Shown here: piece by piece, positions 23,241 through 34,517 of the stretch | Numbering within the stretch: position 1 is the stretch's first letter | Layout: each line of letters starts with the position of its first letter | Translations under genes and position numbers: made by a program | DNA from: Kryptolebias marmoratus | Lineage: Eukaryota; Chordata; Actinopteri; Cyprinodontiformes; Rivulidae | Assembly: GCF_001649575.2 (NCBI RefSeq) | Contig: NC_051443.1 | Location: 18,278,530 to 18,342,529 of the forward strand | Direction of reading: 5' to 3' | DNA: 64,000 nt | The notes under the pieces: model-generated | Seen by the model: only the letters and a program-made list of their open reading frames with translations | The model's database searches: none | Told to the model about the DNA's origin: nothing

Positions 23241-26200
23241 TGAAGTTGTTAAAAATGGAGATAATGTTGTTGTGGTTATGAAAAATCTCCATTTGTAAAA
23301 TAACCACTGATGCACTAAAGCTGATTTTTATTTGACTTTGGGAAGTCATTTGCATGTTGGTTAAAGTTTGTTTTGCAAAATCCCTACGTTAACTTTAACA
23401 GGTTCACACAAACAAGCAAAAACATTTCCAACTTGAAGCGAAATTGTCAGACTTGTTGTTTTTATGTTTTATGCCAGAACACCAAGGAGACCCTGAAGTC
23501 TACCGCTTCATATCCGTGGAGACAAACATATATGGCTCATTAAACTGAAACCTGTTTGTTAAATTCACTGAGGGTAAAAACCACAGGTAGTGTTACTGTA
23601 GATTCTGCCTTTATGTGACGACTTAATGTAAGAACTGATGTTTAATTTGTGTACCTTTTGGAAACTGGTTTCCACGCAGCCTTGATCGTGCCAGACTCAT
23701 CCCAACCATTTATCCAGTTAGAGCCGATAGTGAGAACCAGTCCTTTGAATGATTGCATCATTTAAAGAGTTGGATGGTATAATTCATCAGGAAGAACAAA
23801 CACGTTTGTTGCTGACATTTTTATTCTGCTCAGCGCTGCATTGCACATTTTTCGAACTGATTCGTTTGTTCTGAGCCTTTTTGTTCTGTCTTTATTGCAC
23901 ATCTTTGATTATAATGTGTATAAAAGCAACTTTTAGATTTAAAATAGACCGGACATCTGGGAATGCAGTTGTCTCTAATGAGATTTCAGATTCTGATGTT
24001 TATTTTACAAACAAAGATGGCTGTCTTTATGTTAAAAATTAAAATATGTCAATGAGAATTGATGCTAAATTGAAATTCAGGAGACGTTGAGTTCCAATGG
24101 CACTTTCTTTATTAATCTTCCTGCTTTCTTTTCTGCATGGTGCACACAATAATTACTGCCATGTAGGTAACAGGACATTATTACCCCGGCTCTTAGAGGA
24201 GGGTGAATTAGGGGAACCCAACATTTCCAGTTTTGGGTTTACATTTCAAAATCTAAACTCTAATCCGAGACTCGGCTCCAGCTGACAAAACCACAGTTTG
24301 TAATTTTAGGTGACAAATTAAGTTTTTTTAAAAATGCCAGACTCAAAAACTTGAGCGCCGTCCAACGAGCGGTAAACTTTTCTCTCTTTTCTGACAGCTA
24401 CAAGCTTGTTTCCACCGGTGGTAATTCTTTATCCGAGCCCACATTAAACATTAATGATGATGTTGGTTTCCTAACCCTAACCCACCAGCTCTCAAAGGAA
24501 GCAACAAACGCATCCGACTGAGGAGCTGCGCAGACATGAGTGAAATCAGCACATGCTTCGCACACGTCGTTTGTGCTCTGTAGAGTTAACATTTCGGGCC
24601 GTTGTTTGTTTGATTGTATGGTTCGCTGTGGCATCGGAGCTGCTGGTGAAGGGATGTGTCTGCGAGGCAGATGTCAGGGGGCTCGGGCTGCTTCGCAGAT
24701 GTGACGCTTGCTGTCTGAAAACCAAAATATGGCCGCGCTCGCTTTCAGATATATAATTAGCTCTGTTATGACTTCATTTTGAGTCACCATTTTCACCATG
24801 GCCCTTAGAAATAAACTATTACTTCTCACGGTCATTATTGGATGCCATTAGTGAGTGAGGAAGAGCAGAGGTTGCTCTTTGTTCGTTTCTCCTCTTTTGT
24901 CCTCCACCGTGGATAGGCTCATTCTGTTCAAGCAGGAAGTTAACTGTTGAAAGACAAAAATGTCTGAAAACTGTTTTGAATAAGCAGGATTTCTGAACTG
25001 ATTACTCACAAAATGTGGTTTTTAATCTTAGTCATAAGTATGGACTCAAACAAACTGACTAAACAATAAAAACTTAGGGAGTTGTGATTCTGATGTTTTT
25101 ATTGAACACATGTTGCTGACATCAAGAGTCCAGGCGTGACGTTATTAGTAAGTTTTATATTTGTAGAAGTAAAATCAAACTAAAGTGTAATTACGTTTTA
25201 TTTCCTGAGTGTCTGTTGCTGTTTTATGATATTCTCTGTCTGACATTAAACAAATATTTTTTTTCGCTCAGTATTTCATATTTTGAGTTCAGGTGATCTA
25301 AAAATTAAAAAGTCTCAGCTGAAACTAACCATTAAATAAATAGGCATTCAGGAAAAAGTATTATGTTTAATTAAAATTAATTACATTTTATTTGATTAGG
25401 GACATCAGATATTCTTTGCTTTGCCGAGGGGCCTTACTAATAATTCAAAATTAGGATAATTTTAGTTGTAATAGGTTTTTTTTTGTTTCATTTTTGTGAT
25501 GTGAAGCAGAGGCTGCTGGCTTGTCTGTTTGTTCTCCCTAGCTTTTAGTTTAGTCACTAGCTGAAACTACAAATTATTATGATTTTTTACACATTTAAAG
25601 GGTTTTCAATGTCTTAGATTACTGTAGCACTACATATTTCCATGTCCAAAATTAGGAAATCTGTAAAAACAAACAAATAAAACCTAAAACAACAAAAACA
25701 GAGTACAGGATAGCCAAGCACAGCTCCCATAAGTTGTCAAAGAGTGAAAAAAAGTCTCTTTTAGACCACAAACTTGGGAATTAGTGTGGGCAGTTCAACA
25801 AGCTGGCATTAAAACAGCCTTTTGTGTTGACAAAACAATCCAGTTTCTGTAAAAAATTAATATCTGATGCAACAAATGGAGCAAGAGAAACATGTGCTCC
25901 TCCATTTTCTGAGGGTGAAAACTTCTGTTTTGATTCCCAAACTTTCTTAGTCACAAATTAAAAAAAATAATATTAAAAACCATCGCCACAATCTCCACCT
26001 TCACCCCTGAGCTTTGAGTTGGTTCAGTCCAACTCCTCAGTAGCCACCAGTCAGACAAAAGAAGGCTAAAGTTTTGTCTTTTTTTAGTGTTGAAACTGTG
26101 TTACATCCTTGTCTGACAGCAAATCAGATAAAACAGAGTAAAAACTCAGAGTGTTATCACGCTAATTAGGAGCGCAAGAAGTCCGCAAGTTTATAAAAAG

Positions 26201-26389
26201 TGGGAAATATTCATTTTATGTTCTTATATTGACATCTATCTGGGCTGGAGCAGGTGTGTGAGACCCCATGTGAGCCGTTTGAAGGTGAACAGACTGGACT
26301 TAATATGGCTCTGAAGTGAAAGTTTTATAAACATTGGTTTCCATATCAGCATTTAGCCACAGTTTGTTCAAAAACAAAAAAAGTTGTCC
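23241..26389. other. Intergenic; candidate regulatory stretch at 24720-24860
   Basis: This is mostly AT-rich and unassigned. The stretch 24720-24860 (ATATGGCCGCGCTCGC, ATATATAATTAGCTCTG, GTCATTATTGGATGCC) is complex and unrepeated. No gene was recognised. Confidence 0.4.
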
Positions 26390-26470
26390 TTCATAGGGTT
26401 TCAAACTTGAGTTTTCCTCATGAAAGCATTTGCAGTAACCATTACACCAGCCTGTCAGACCGGTTCCCTG
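26390..26470 (-). repeat. tRNA-like SINE head remnant
   Basis: On the minus strand TGGTGTAATGGTTACTGC resembles an RNA polymerase III A box, and 25-30 bases further on AGTTTGAAACCC resembles a B box; this is tRNA-like spacing. The acceptor and T stems do not pair, so it is not a functional tRNA gene but could be a decayed tRNA-derived SINE. Confidence 0.35.
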
Positions 26471-27399
26471 TCTTTGCTCGCCTATTTCATAACAAAATCA
26501 GACAATCATGATTACTAATCACCCAAAACTTTACAATACTTGGACAAATGATATTACTGCTGTCGCTAACCAGGGACTGGAGCAAACCCAGTACTACAAA
26601 AGGATTTTATGACCTTTCCAAGCTTCAAACATCTTTATAATACTTCTTTTAGAAATCATTTACAACTGTTTTGATAAAGACGTCGTTCCCACCAATTTAT
26701 TGTTTTGGAGTAGAGCAGGCTGTCTTTAAAGAAAGCTTTTTTTTATATAAATGCTCACGTTTAGAAGCCACACGCACAAAATAGTTACACAAAGTACTTT
26801 TCCAGCTTGGATTCTGAACGTTTGCTTCATAAAAACATGTTTTTCGTGCTTTTATATGTTTTTAGTTCAGACAGTTTGGTTATGCACGCGTCTTCCAAGA
26901 AGATAAGACAATCAAGAAATCCTGGCAATTTTTACGAGCTCTCATTTTTATTCCTTGCAACTTTAAGCCCCCCAGCTGGAAGATTAGTTCTAATCTCCTT
27001 ACTCAATAATCATCTGGATCAGCCCTCCAAAACACAAAAAAGGCTCAGCCCACACAAATATACTGATGTTGCATAATTTTAGTTTTAAACAGTAAAACAT
27101 TTCAGCAAATGACAAAAACCAGATTGTCAGAACCTTTTCTGTGCAACGAGGCAATGTTAACTGGAAGAAGTTATTACCTAATGACAGAGCTACCTCTCTT
27201 GTGGCTTTTAGGAGCTGCTCTTTTCTCCAAAGTCAACATGAGGGGGCCCCATCAGGAAAACAGCGAGGTGTAAATCACAGAACATCTTCAGACCAAAGTC
27301 TCGGTCTTATTGCCTTGTTTTGCCCCGTTAGAACATCTCTGTTTATGTGATCTGAAGGTCACGTCTCTTGGCTTGGGAGTTTGGCAAACCTTTTGATGC
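26471..27399. other. Intergenic, nothing recognised
   Basis: No gene, RNA or repeat family was recognised. Confidence 0.45.
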
Positions 27400-28170
27400 T
27401 GCTTGAGAAAGGTTGGGTCAAACGAGGTGTTTACTCATGTTTCTCTTATCGCTGCTGCTAGCACACTGATCCCTGTTTGTTTCCACTTCGAGCGCATTCC
27501 AATGAAATGACAAAAATAACGCGCCGATGAGGAGGGGCGACAGGAACGCAGCTTTGTGGAGGACCTGCCGCTTATTTATTTATCCATTTTAAAATGGCGT
27601 CTTTACTGCCTTTTCATGCCTACATTTAAAAAAAAAACAAAAAGCAAAGTTCAAACTCGATTTTTAACCCTAGCGCTTAGGATTGTCACTGATGGTTTGA
27701 ATTCACGGAGTATTATCTGTTCGGCAGCGTGGTCCAACTGTCGTGTAAGTTAGCTTATCGTAAGACCTCCTTTTCTTGGGTAAGTGCTTTAATATGTGCG
27801 TAATTAAAGTTAACTGCCAGGGCCATTTCAGCGGAGCTAGTTTGAAGGCCATAATGTGCTCAAAGCCACCAGCTCAACCGCAATGAAACAATTAGAATTG
27901 CTGAGTTGAACTGCTCGGTCCCTAATGGGTTTTACCTCCTGGGCATGATCGAGGCTTATCCAACATGACCGAGAGAGGACCAGCGTTCGCCCCTCTTACC
28001 TGATCCAGGAAAGCGGCGTTCAGGGATGTAATTCCGTAAATCCCTAGCTCTTCGGGAATCTATAACATCAGAGCTAATTGCTTTGGTTTCTGACCCCAGT
28101 CCACAATTTCCACATTTGCAGGATTCTGAACACCAGCGTAAACCAAAACCACGAGACAATGAGGCTCATC
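27400..28170. promoter_or_regulatory. Candidate conserved regulatory block upstream of fgf10
   Basis: About 770 bases of complex, unrepeated sequence hold many developmental-factor-like words: GTGCGTAATTAAAG, AACAATTAGAATTGC, CCCTAATGGG, GAGCTAATTGCTTTG. It lies 4-4.6 kb upstream of the fgf10 start. The call rests on composition only. Confidence 0.3.
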
Positions 28171-28437
28171 TCGTCCCAGCATTTTTCCCTAAAAATATGA
28201 GAATTGTTTACTGTGACAATCTAATTACAGTACGTTCTATTATTTCAGCTAAAACTTGAAATCATTATCTATTGTGTAACATTCTCCAAACTTTTCCTGT
28301 TGCAACAAAACGAGGTGAACTGAATGGCAAAGATTATTTTAAAATGCATAAAAACAGCGTTCAAAAAAAAAAAAAAAAAATTCAGAGGGGAAAGCCCAAC
28401 AGCTTTCAGATTAAATGTAAAAAAAACAAAAGGCCCA

Positions 28438-28464
28438 GATTTGTTGGAGCTGCTCCAACAAATC
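28438..28464. repeat. Perfect 27-bp palindrome with one-base centre
   Basis: GATTTGTTGGAGC (28438-28450) and GCTCCAACAAATC (28452-28464) are exact reverse complements around a single T. It lies close downstream of an A-rich run (28365-28380). Confidence 0.9.
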
Positions 28465-28719
28465 GTTTTCTGGTGTGACGAAACATCTCGCCCCCCCACC
28501 CCACTTTTAGTCAACTGACTTTCAACATCTGAGTCTTGTTAGAACTGTTACACAGAACAACAAGACTGCAGGGCAACACAGTGAAGAGATTAGTGAGAAA
28601 TTGATATTTTTCAGAATATTGGTTCAATAGTGATTTGTTCCTGCCGTAACCAGAGAGCAAAGATTACACAGTTTAAAAACTACATTGCAATGATAACAGG
28701 GTCAATGACATACACTGTC

Positions 28720-28738
28720 TGTGTGTGTGTGTGTGTGT
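28720..28738. repeat. TG microsatellite
   Basis: An uninterrupted TG run of 19 bases. Confidence 0.9.
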
Positions 28739-28927
28739 TTTAATATACGCCCCAAATTAAAGCCACAGAGCCACTGAGCAGATGTTTTTTCTCCCTCTTG
28801 CTCGATCAATTGGCATTTCTTTCATCTCTCCGTCTCCCTCCTTTATTCTTTTCTCTCAGTTTTCCTTTGCTTTCTTTACAAGCTGAATACCAAGTTTTAA
28901 TCTCATTTAGTCCAGTAAAAAAAAAAA

Positions 28928-29230
28928 AAAGCAGTCGATATCTTACCTGTCGCAGATGACTCTTTGAATGACCTTGGTTTGGAGAAAGAGTTTCATTCTG
29001 ACCAAAATTCAAGTGGCACCAAGACCAAAGTGGATAATTGTCTAAAAACAACCTCAGTCTCACAACATATTGTGTCAGCGCGACTGTATAAACCTTTACA
29101 TTGCTGTCAAATTTGCATCACGCAGTTATTCCGTCAGATATATTTAAAATATTCCTGCCAGAAGTATCCCCAGGCAGTGCTACAGCTAGCTGCTGCTGCT
29201 GTTTGAGTTTCAAAACAACCACAGAATTTC
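28928..29230 (+). repeat. Family B copy 3
   Basis: It carries GATATCTTACCTGTCGCAGA, TCTTTGAATGACCTTGG, AAGACCAAAGTGGATAATTG, AAAACAACCTCAGTCTCA and GCTACAGCTAGCTGCTGCTG, in the family order. Confidence 0.65.
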
Positions 29231-30779
29231 TACTCAAACGACCAAAACATTATAACAAATAAAACTTCAGTGCAGAAATGTTCAACATTCTCAGTATTAA
29301 AAAATCTGCTTTTCCCCACTTTTATTTATATATATTTTTGTTTTAAGAGCAAAGTTGAGTTACTTGGTGAACAAAATCACAGCTAAATGCAACCCCACAG
29401 AAATCCCTCTTTAATAACATTTTTCATGAGTTTTTTTTCTTTCTTGTAATGCACATTCCTTCCTTAGAGATTCTCCTCACACTATACTCAATCTAAAAAA
29501 AATGTCAAACAACAGCTTGAGAAGCCATTATGAGACATGAATGATGTAGAAGGCGAGGATTTTCAATTACTGCATTAACATGTTGAAGGACTGCAATGAA
29601 AAGTGCTGTCCACGGTGCTGAATGGTGCCAACAGTTGACTTGTACTTGGTCATCTATTACCTAAGTACATAAACATAGTGTGTGCTGACATCCACTAAAC
29701 TACTGTGATAACTGACGAATAATCTAAGCAAAATAGACAACTGAGTGTCTTTGGGTTTGGACTGTTTCTTGGGCAACACCCTGAAGACTTCATTTTGAGT
29801 CTGAAAACTGTGATAAACATGTCTCACATTAAATGTAACAAGTTAGTTCCAAAGGGGGGGGGGGATAAAAAAAATCATGAGCTGCAGTTCTGTATTTTTA
29901 ATCCTACAAATATGAGAAACAAGGAAAAAAAATGGGAAAACCGTCTGTTGTTTATCAGCACAATTTTTATATCTCTTGCCTGTTACATAAAAGCGAGTTC
30001 ATGCGACCATTTATCATCATTTCATCATGACTTTTTGCACAGCGGTTGTTCGTTCACCAAAACAACCCGTCAGATCAATCTTTGCCATCTGCAAAGTCGG
30101 GCCCTCGGTGGGAAACAGAAGGCCGCGGTGTTGACGTGAATGACATATTGTTGGCGGCCCCCAGCATCTGTCTATTCTTAGTTAGAGTTACTCCTGCAGA
30201 GGGAAACACTTGCTGACTGAACAGTAAAGGTGCAGGTCTTATTTTACAGGGTTAATGCCATGAACTCAAGGGAGAATGAACACAGGGAGTCAGATGTTTT
30301 TGCAGCATGCCGTGGAGCGTAGAGAAAAGAAGAGGTGGAGATATGGTTGTTGTCTGACAATGTGAAAAGGAAATTAAACAATGCCGAATACCAGACAGCA
30401 GACTTGAAGTCTTGAAAGCTGAAATGCTGCAGCACACGTAAGGCAAAACTTTGACCGAAACGCCCCGAACCGTTCGTCTAAAGATTCCTAAATGATCAAG
30501 CTAAAGAAACTACCACAGAGTATCTGTCAGCACTCAGACTAAAACGCTTTGGCACAATTTCAAACACGGACGAAAACTCCGGGAGAGGCGAGAGTTGACA
30601 ACCTTCTGTGCGCCGTCCTAACACAACAAATGCGCCGTCCTAACACAACAAATGGGTTAACGCCTGGCACTTTTTCTGCAGCAAATTTTGGTACCTTACA
30701 AAAAGTCTTCATACTAATCAACAGCAGCAGGATGAAGCTAATGGCTCTGTTAAAAAAAAAAAAAAGGAGATGAAGGAAG
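29231..30779. other. Proximal upstream sequence; tandem duplication at 30609-30652
   Basis: A perfect 22-base tandem duplication (unit from TGCGCCGTCC to ACACAACAAA) lies at 30609-30652. An 11-base G run is at 29854-29864. The stretch 30000-30180 is complex and CpG-containing. No gene was recognised. Confidence 0.5.
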
Positions 30780-31379
30780 GGTTTTCTTTTTTCTGACCTT
30801 TTCTGCTGTGGGGTTTAGTCTGGGAAGGGGTGGAGACAGAGAAAAGGGGGAGAGGGAGAGAAGGCAAGAAGTGGGGTGGGACAGACCCCCCACCCCCTAA
30901 CCCCCACCCTCACACACACACACACACGCGCGCGCACACATTTACACTTGCACGCTCACATAAATGCACTCAGCTCTTCAAAGCCAAGAGGTTTTAATAG
31001 ACATCCAATTAGAGCGAGACATCTGGGGAGCTGCTGTAGCAGATAAATAAGGTGAAAGGAAAAGACAAGATTCAGTCACCTCGCTGAAACTCCCGATAAC
31101 CAGCCGGAGGACTGGTGATAGAGACGGCAGAGAGGCAGAGGGAAAAAAGAGGGTGGGGGCCAAAAGGGAGAGGGAGCCACACACGGGAGGAAAGAGGAGA
31201 GCCAACTCGCTCCAGCACTCAGACTCTGAGAGGCAAGGACAGAGGACAGACGGGGAGATCAACTCACTGACAGACGCACAACAAGAGACGGGAGAAAGAC
31301 GAGACCTGGGGGGGCTCAGTTACACTCTCAAGTAACTTCAAACCGGCTCACACAATACGAGAGAAACAAAGGAAGAAAA
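30780..31379 (+). promoter_or_regulatory. Purine-rich probable promoter-proximal region of fgf10
   Basis: About 600 bases of strongly purine-biased sequence (repeated GAGAGGGAGAG, GGGTGGGG, CCCCCCACCCCC) include an alternating CA/CG run at 30910-30940. A TATA-like GATAAATAAG sits near 31041. Its position 0.7-1.2 kb before the fgf10 start and its composition differ from the AT-rich surroundings, which suits a promoter region. No start site or factor site can be proved here. Confidence 0.3.
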
Positions 31380-32037
31380 GAAAAGAAGAAAATCTGGATT
31401 CTGACCTTTTTTTTGTGACTTGCATTGCTTGGATTTCTGTGGACATTTTATGAGAAGCATCACTGTTCTGTATTTTTTTTCTTCTGCTTATTTATTCATT
31501 TTGTACTAAGCACTTTGACTCATTTCATTCAGCCTCCTTTGCCTTCTTTGTGTCTTTTTTTGGATATAATTTTTTTGTAGCATGTATGAATGAAGTCATA
31601 TTGTGTGTTTTACTCTAAATGGATCTGAAGTGTTTTAGGATGATCCTCTTGAGAAGAGAAGCTCCTTGATAGTTCCTGTTGTGAGGTGATCTGAGTTACG
31701 GATGTTGAGACACTCCTGTGGTCTTTCTGAGGAATAACGATCACGAGAGACAACAGAGTAGTCCGACTTTTCCACCAGCAGCCACATCTCGATTCATTTA
31801 AACCGCAGATCTGCTGCTAAGCGTCCTGCTCTGACCCACTGCTGTCGAACCATCTCCACCCCAGTTGTTCCAGAGGTTTCAACACCTACAGTCCCAGTGA
31901 GATTGTGGGTTCCCAGACAGAGGAGGTTTAGTCTGTGGGTCAGGGGGAGTTTCTCCCACTCTCTTTCCTCTTCCCTGCACCCAGCTCAGCATGCCCCAGC
32001 CCCTGTGCACCTCCACAGCTCTCCCAGCTCCACTACC
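31380..32037 (+). other. fgf10: Probable fgf10 5' leader
   Basis: This non-coding stretch lies directly upstream of the fgf10 start codon. It changes from T-rich sequence (31400-31600) to C-rich sequence rich in CTCC near the start. Several upstream ATGs occur (for example near 31450, 31581, 31620 and 31639), which suggests either transcription starting further downstream or a tightly controlled leader. The real transcription start cannot be placed from sequence alone. Confidence 0.5.
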
Positions 32038-32056
32038 ATGTGTAGATGGACAGTGA
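31991..32056 (+). CDS. Upstream ORF overlapping the fgf10 start, 21 codons
   Basis: An ATG at 31991, 47 bases before the fgf10 ATG, opens a 21-codon frame in a different register. It reads past the fgf10 start and ends at TGA 32054-32056. Both ATGs have A at -3 (cagcATG and taccATG), and neither has G at +4. A uORF that overlaps the main start usually lowers main-frame initiation, because ribosomes that translate it terminate beyond the main ATG. Its peptide is Pro-rich with no recognisable domain. That it is translated is an inference. Confidence 0.45.
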   Translation: MPQPLCTSTALPAPLPCVDGQ

Positions 32057-32464
32057 CACAAGGTGCACCGGTCGCCTGGTTCTCCTCCTTCCCCTGCAGC
32101 GGACCTCCTTCGCGCTTCCTCTCCATCACCTTCCTCCTGCTGCTCCTCCTGCTCAGACCCTCCCCGCTCTCTGCGGCTCCATCCAAAGACTCTGAGAAGA
32201 AGCATGCACCGGGAGGGACTCCTCACCTTCTCGCCTCAGCGTCTTCGTCACCCGCGCCGCTCCACGCTTCCTCGGCGAGGTTGCCACGGGCGACCAACGA
32301 GTCATCGGCGTCCGCAACGGTGGTCGGGCGCCATGTGCGAAGCAGCTACAAACATCTACAAGGAGACGTGCGCAGGAGGAAGCTGTTCTCCTATCAGAAA
32401 TTCTTCCTCCGCATTGGTGAACATGGAAACGTTAATGGCACCAAGAACGGTGATGATCCATACA
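32038..32464 (+). CDS. fgf10: fgf10 coding exon 1: signal peptide, linker and start of the FGF core
   Basis: This exon encodes residues 1-142 plus the first base of Ser143 of fibroblast growth factor 10, a secreted heparin-binding ligand of FGFR2-IIIb used in mesenchyme-to-epithelium signalling (limb/fin bud, lung or swim bladder, gut). The start [10 protein letters not shown] lines up with the human FGF10 start (M-x-K-W-x-x-T), and a hydrophobic core with seven leucines lies at residues 33-39, as in a signal peptide. Residues 47-95 form an Ala/Ser/Pro-rich linker, longer than in mammals, with an N-glycosylation sequon NES at 87. The core begins at [15 protein letters not shown] (97-111) and runs on through [15 protein letters not shown]; a second sequon NGT is at 133. 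Asp110 and Arg112 match the receptor-contacting Asp76 and Arg78 of human FGF10. No in-frame ATG lies in the preceding 230 bases. The exon ends at the donor GTAAGT (32465). Orthology is nearly certain; the a/b paralogue is unresolved. Confidence 0.95.
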
Positions 32465-33992
32465 GTAAGTCAGCTCACTCACATATGAACTGTTTTAATC
32501 TTTTGATTGTGCTTTTACTGTACATGTTGAGCTTAAACTGAACATTGAGGAGTCGGCTATGTTTATAGGTACATGTAGTCAGTCTGTTTCTTTGTAGATC
32601 TTCTGGCAGAACTAAGCAGCCAGATACAAAGGCCCCTCTGTCAATGAGACCACTGTGGCAAAAGACACACTCATTCTTCCTCCACGTTATCTCCTGAGTT
32701 TATCTATGGGGAGTGAAGTTTCTTTGTTTCCTTCTTGGGAAACCGTGCACATTAAGACAGGTGACTGGGCAAAAGAACAGATAACAGAGCTGCGTGCTTC
32801 CAGCCTTTTCACCATCTGTGGAGGCAAAGCATTTTTTGTCCGACTACAAAGAGTTTGGAGGGAGAAAGCTTGACAGAAGAAGAGCAGGAGATGGGTTAGG
32901 GGGAAAAAAAAGCGCGCCAAACAGATTAAAAACAAAGACAAAACAATGATTTGCTGGAACCAATTAGAAATTGCCCAAAGAAAGTTCTTCATCTTTGAGG
33001 AAATATCCAAAACAGCTAAACCCCATGGGGAGAATGACAAGTCCACTGAGTCCTTGCTGCTTTTGTGTTGCAGCTGTAATCGTGGAGGGCATATGCTAAG
33101 TTTGAGGTTTTACTCACTAAGTGGAGTGAATATGTGATCCCTGCTTGTTTATGCATTTTCTGGGGTTGTGGAATATGATTTTGAGCCTTATTTCTGCTGA
33201 GAGGGGTCACTGAGCACACATGTCAGGACCATTCAGCCTCACATTCACACAGTGAGGCACTGACTCTAATCTAACCTTTAAAACTGCAGGTAATAAAGAG
33301 GTTTTACTCACTTTCTTGAACTAAAATGAGGCTAATATTAAGAATTCGAACAAACATCAAGTTACTGTTAAAGCTTTTTTGCTTGAACCATGCATCATAT
33401 GTGTGCACCAGCAGATCTAAATACTTCCAACAACTTATAAGGCTCATCACAAGTGGTTATGGCTGAGCGAGAGCAGAATATCAGCTGTTATCATTCTGCC
33501 GTCCGCAACTTTTATCTTCCAGTTAAACACATCTGGAAGTTCTCCAAGACGGCCACAATCCTCTGGCCTTTGAGCATCACAGAGTAACTACACCGCCCTG
33601 GGGCACGTTGACAGTCGTTGCTGAGCGAGAACAGAACATTACTCCCACATTTACCTGCCCCGAGTTTCCCCCGCAAGCGCACCAAATCAGATGGGAAATG
33701 TTCGAAACGCAAGTTAATTTTTTTTAATGCTGTACGACAGGCATGTGTGCTCTCTGAATCAGAGAGTGTACGTCAAGTGTGTAATGTAATGTAATCCTTA
33801 TAACAGGTCTTTATCATCTACACACCTTCATACACATGTCATGGGTTTGCATACATCTGTTGGTGGGACTTTGGTGCTGCACAAGCCTCCCCTGCTGGGC
33901 ACACACACACCAGAGTACACCAGAGCACAGAGAGGCCAGTCTTGCACATGGCCTCCATATGGCAAAGCCCACTTTTATTAGGGCCGGTGTTA

Positions 33993-33995
<3 letters not shown>

Positions 33996-34026
<31 letters not shown>

Positions 34027-34175
34027 CACTCAGACACCAAACCTTTACCAGACATGGCTGAAGGAATTCCAATTAGCATCTCGTCCTCCTCCCTCCCCTC
34101 GCCTGCAGTGCTCTCTGACACACATGCGCACGTACACTTTTACTCACGCAAACATGCACACACACACACACACAC
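33996..34175. repeat. TG and CA microsatellites in intron 1
   Basis: A TG run of about 30 bases (33996-34025) and a CA run (34157-34175) lie 130 bases apart in opposite phase. They create the apparent frames on both strands here. Confidence 0.85.
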
Positions 34176-34298
34176 GTGTGCACAGAGCTCAACCATTAGG
34201 CTGCAACGTGTCACCGGCGATAATGACGTCAGGTCATTGCATTAGAGGGACAATCCATCAATTTCATCAAGTCTCCATGGAGAAAAACATAACTTTAA

Positions 34299-34517
34299 TC
34301 TGAAGGTTTAGCTACATATTCTGGGCCTCTCTGGCCACATTTTGTCTTGTTTATTAAAGAATTCATCGAGCTCTGCCCACCTGACAAGCCAGTACAGATG
34401 CTGAACATGATCATGGTAGAGTTTGATGATAAACTGGAAGGAGTCGGCTGTGATGAAGACATAGTGTTAAGTTTAATGCACATTAATGTGTTTGCATATG
34501 TGCACAAGCGTGTGTGA
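34299..34517 (+). other. Unexplained 72-codon open frame in intron 1
   Basis: After a TAA at 34296 this frame stays open to TGA 34515-34517. From 34362 it reads FIELCPPDKPVQMLN, then MIMVEFDDKLEGVGCDEDIV: balanced, charged and protein-like rather than low-complexity. An acceptor-like TTTTGTCTTGTTTATTAAAG ends at 34359, and splicing fgf10 exon 1 to 34360 would keep frame (A+AA gives Lys). No initiator precedes it, no family was recognised, and no AATAAA closely follows. It may be an alternative terminal exon, an exon fossil, or a chance frame. Confidence 0.25.

Noticed and set aside
31897..32037. In-frame N-terminal extension of the fgf10 frame
   Set aside because: The extension starts with GTG, has no ATG, and would bury the signal peptide; the ATG at 32038 matches the known FGF10 N-terminus.
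33836..34303. 155-codon frame with Cys/Val and His/Thr runs
   Set aside because: It is created by the TG and CA microsatellites at 33996-34175.
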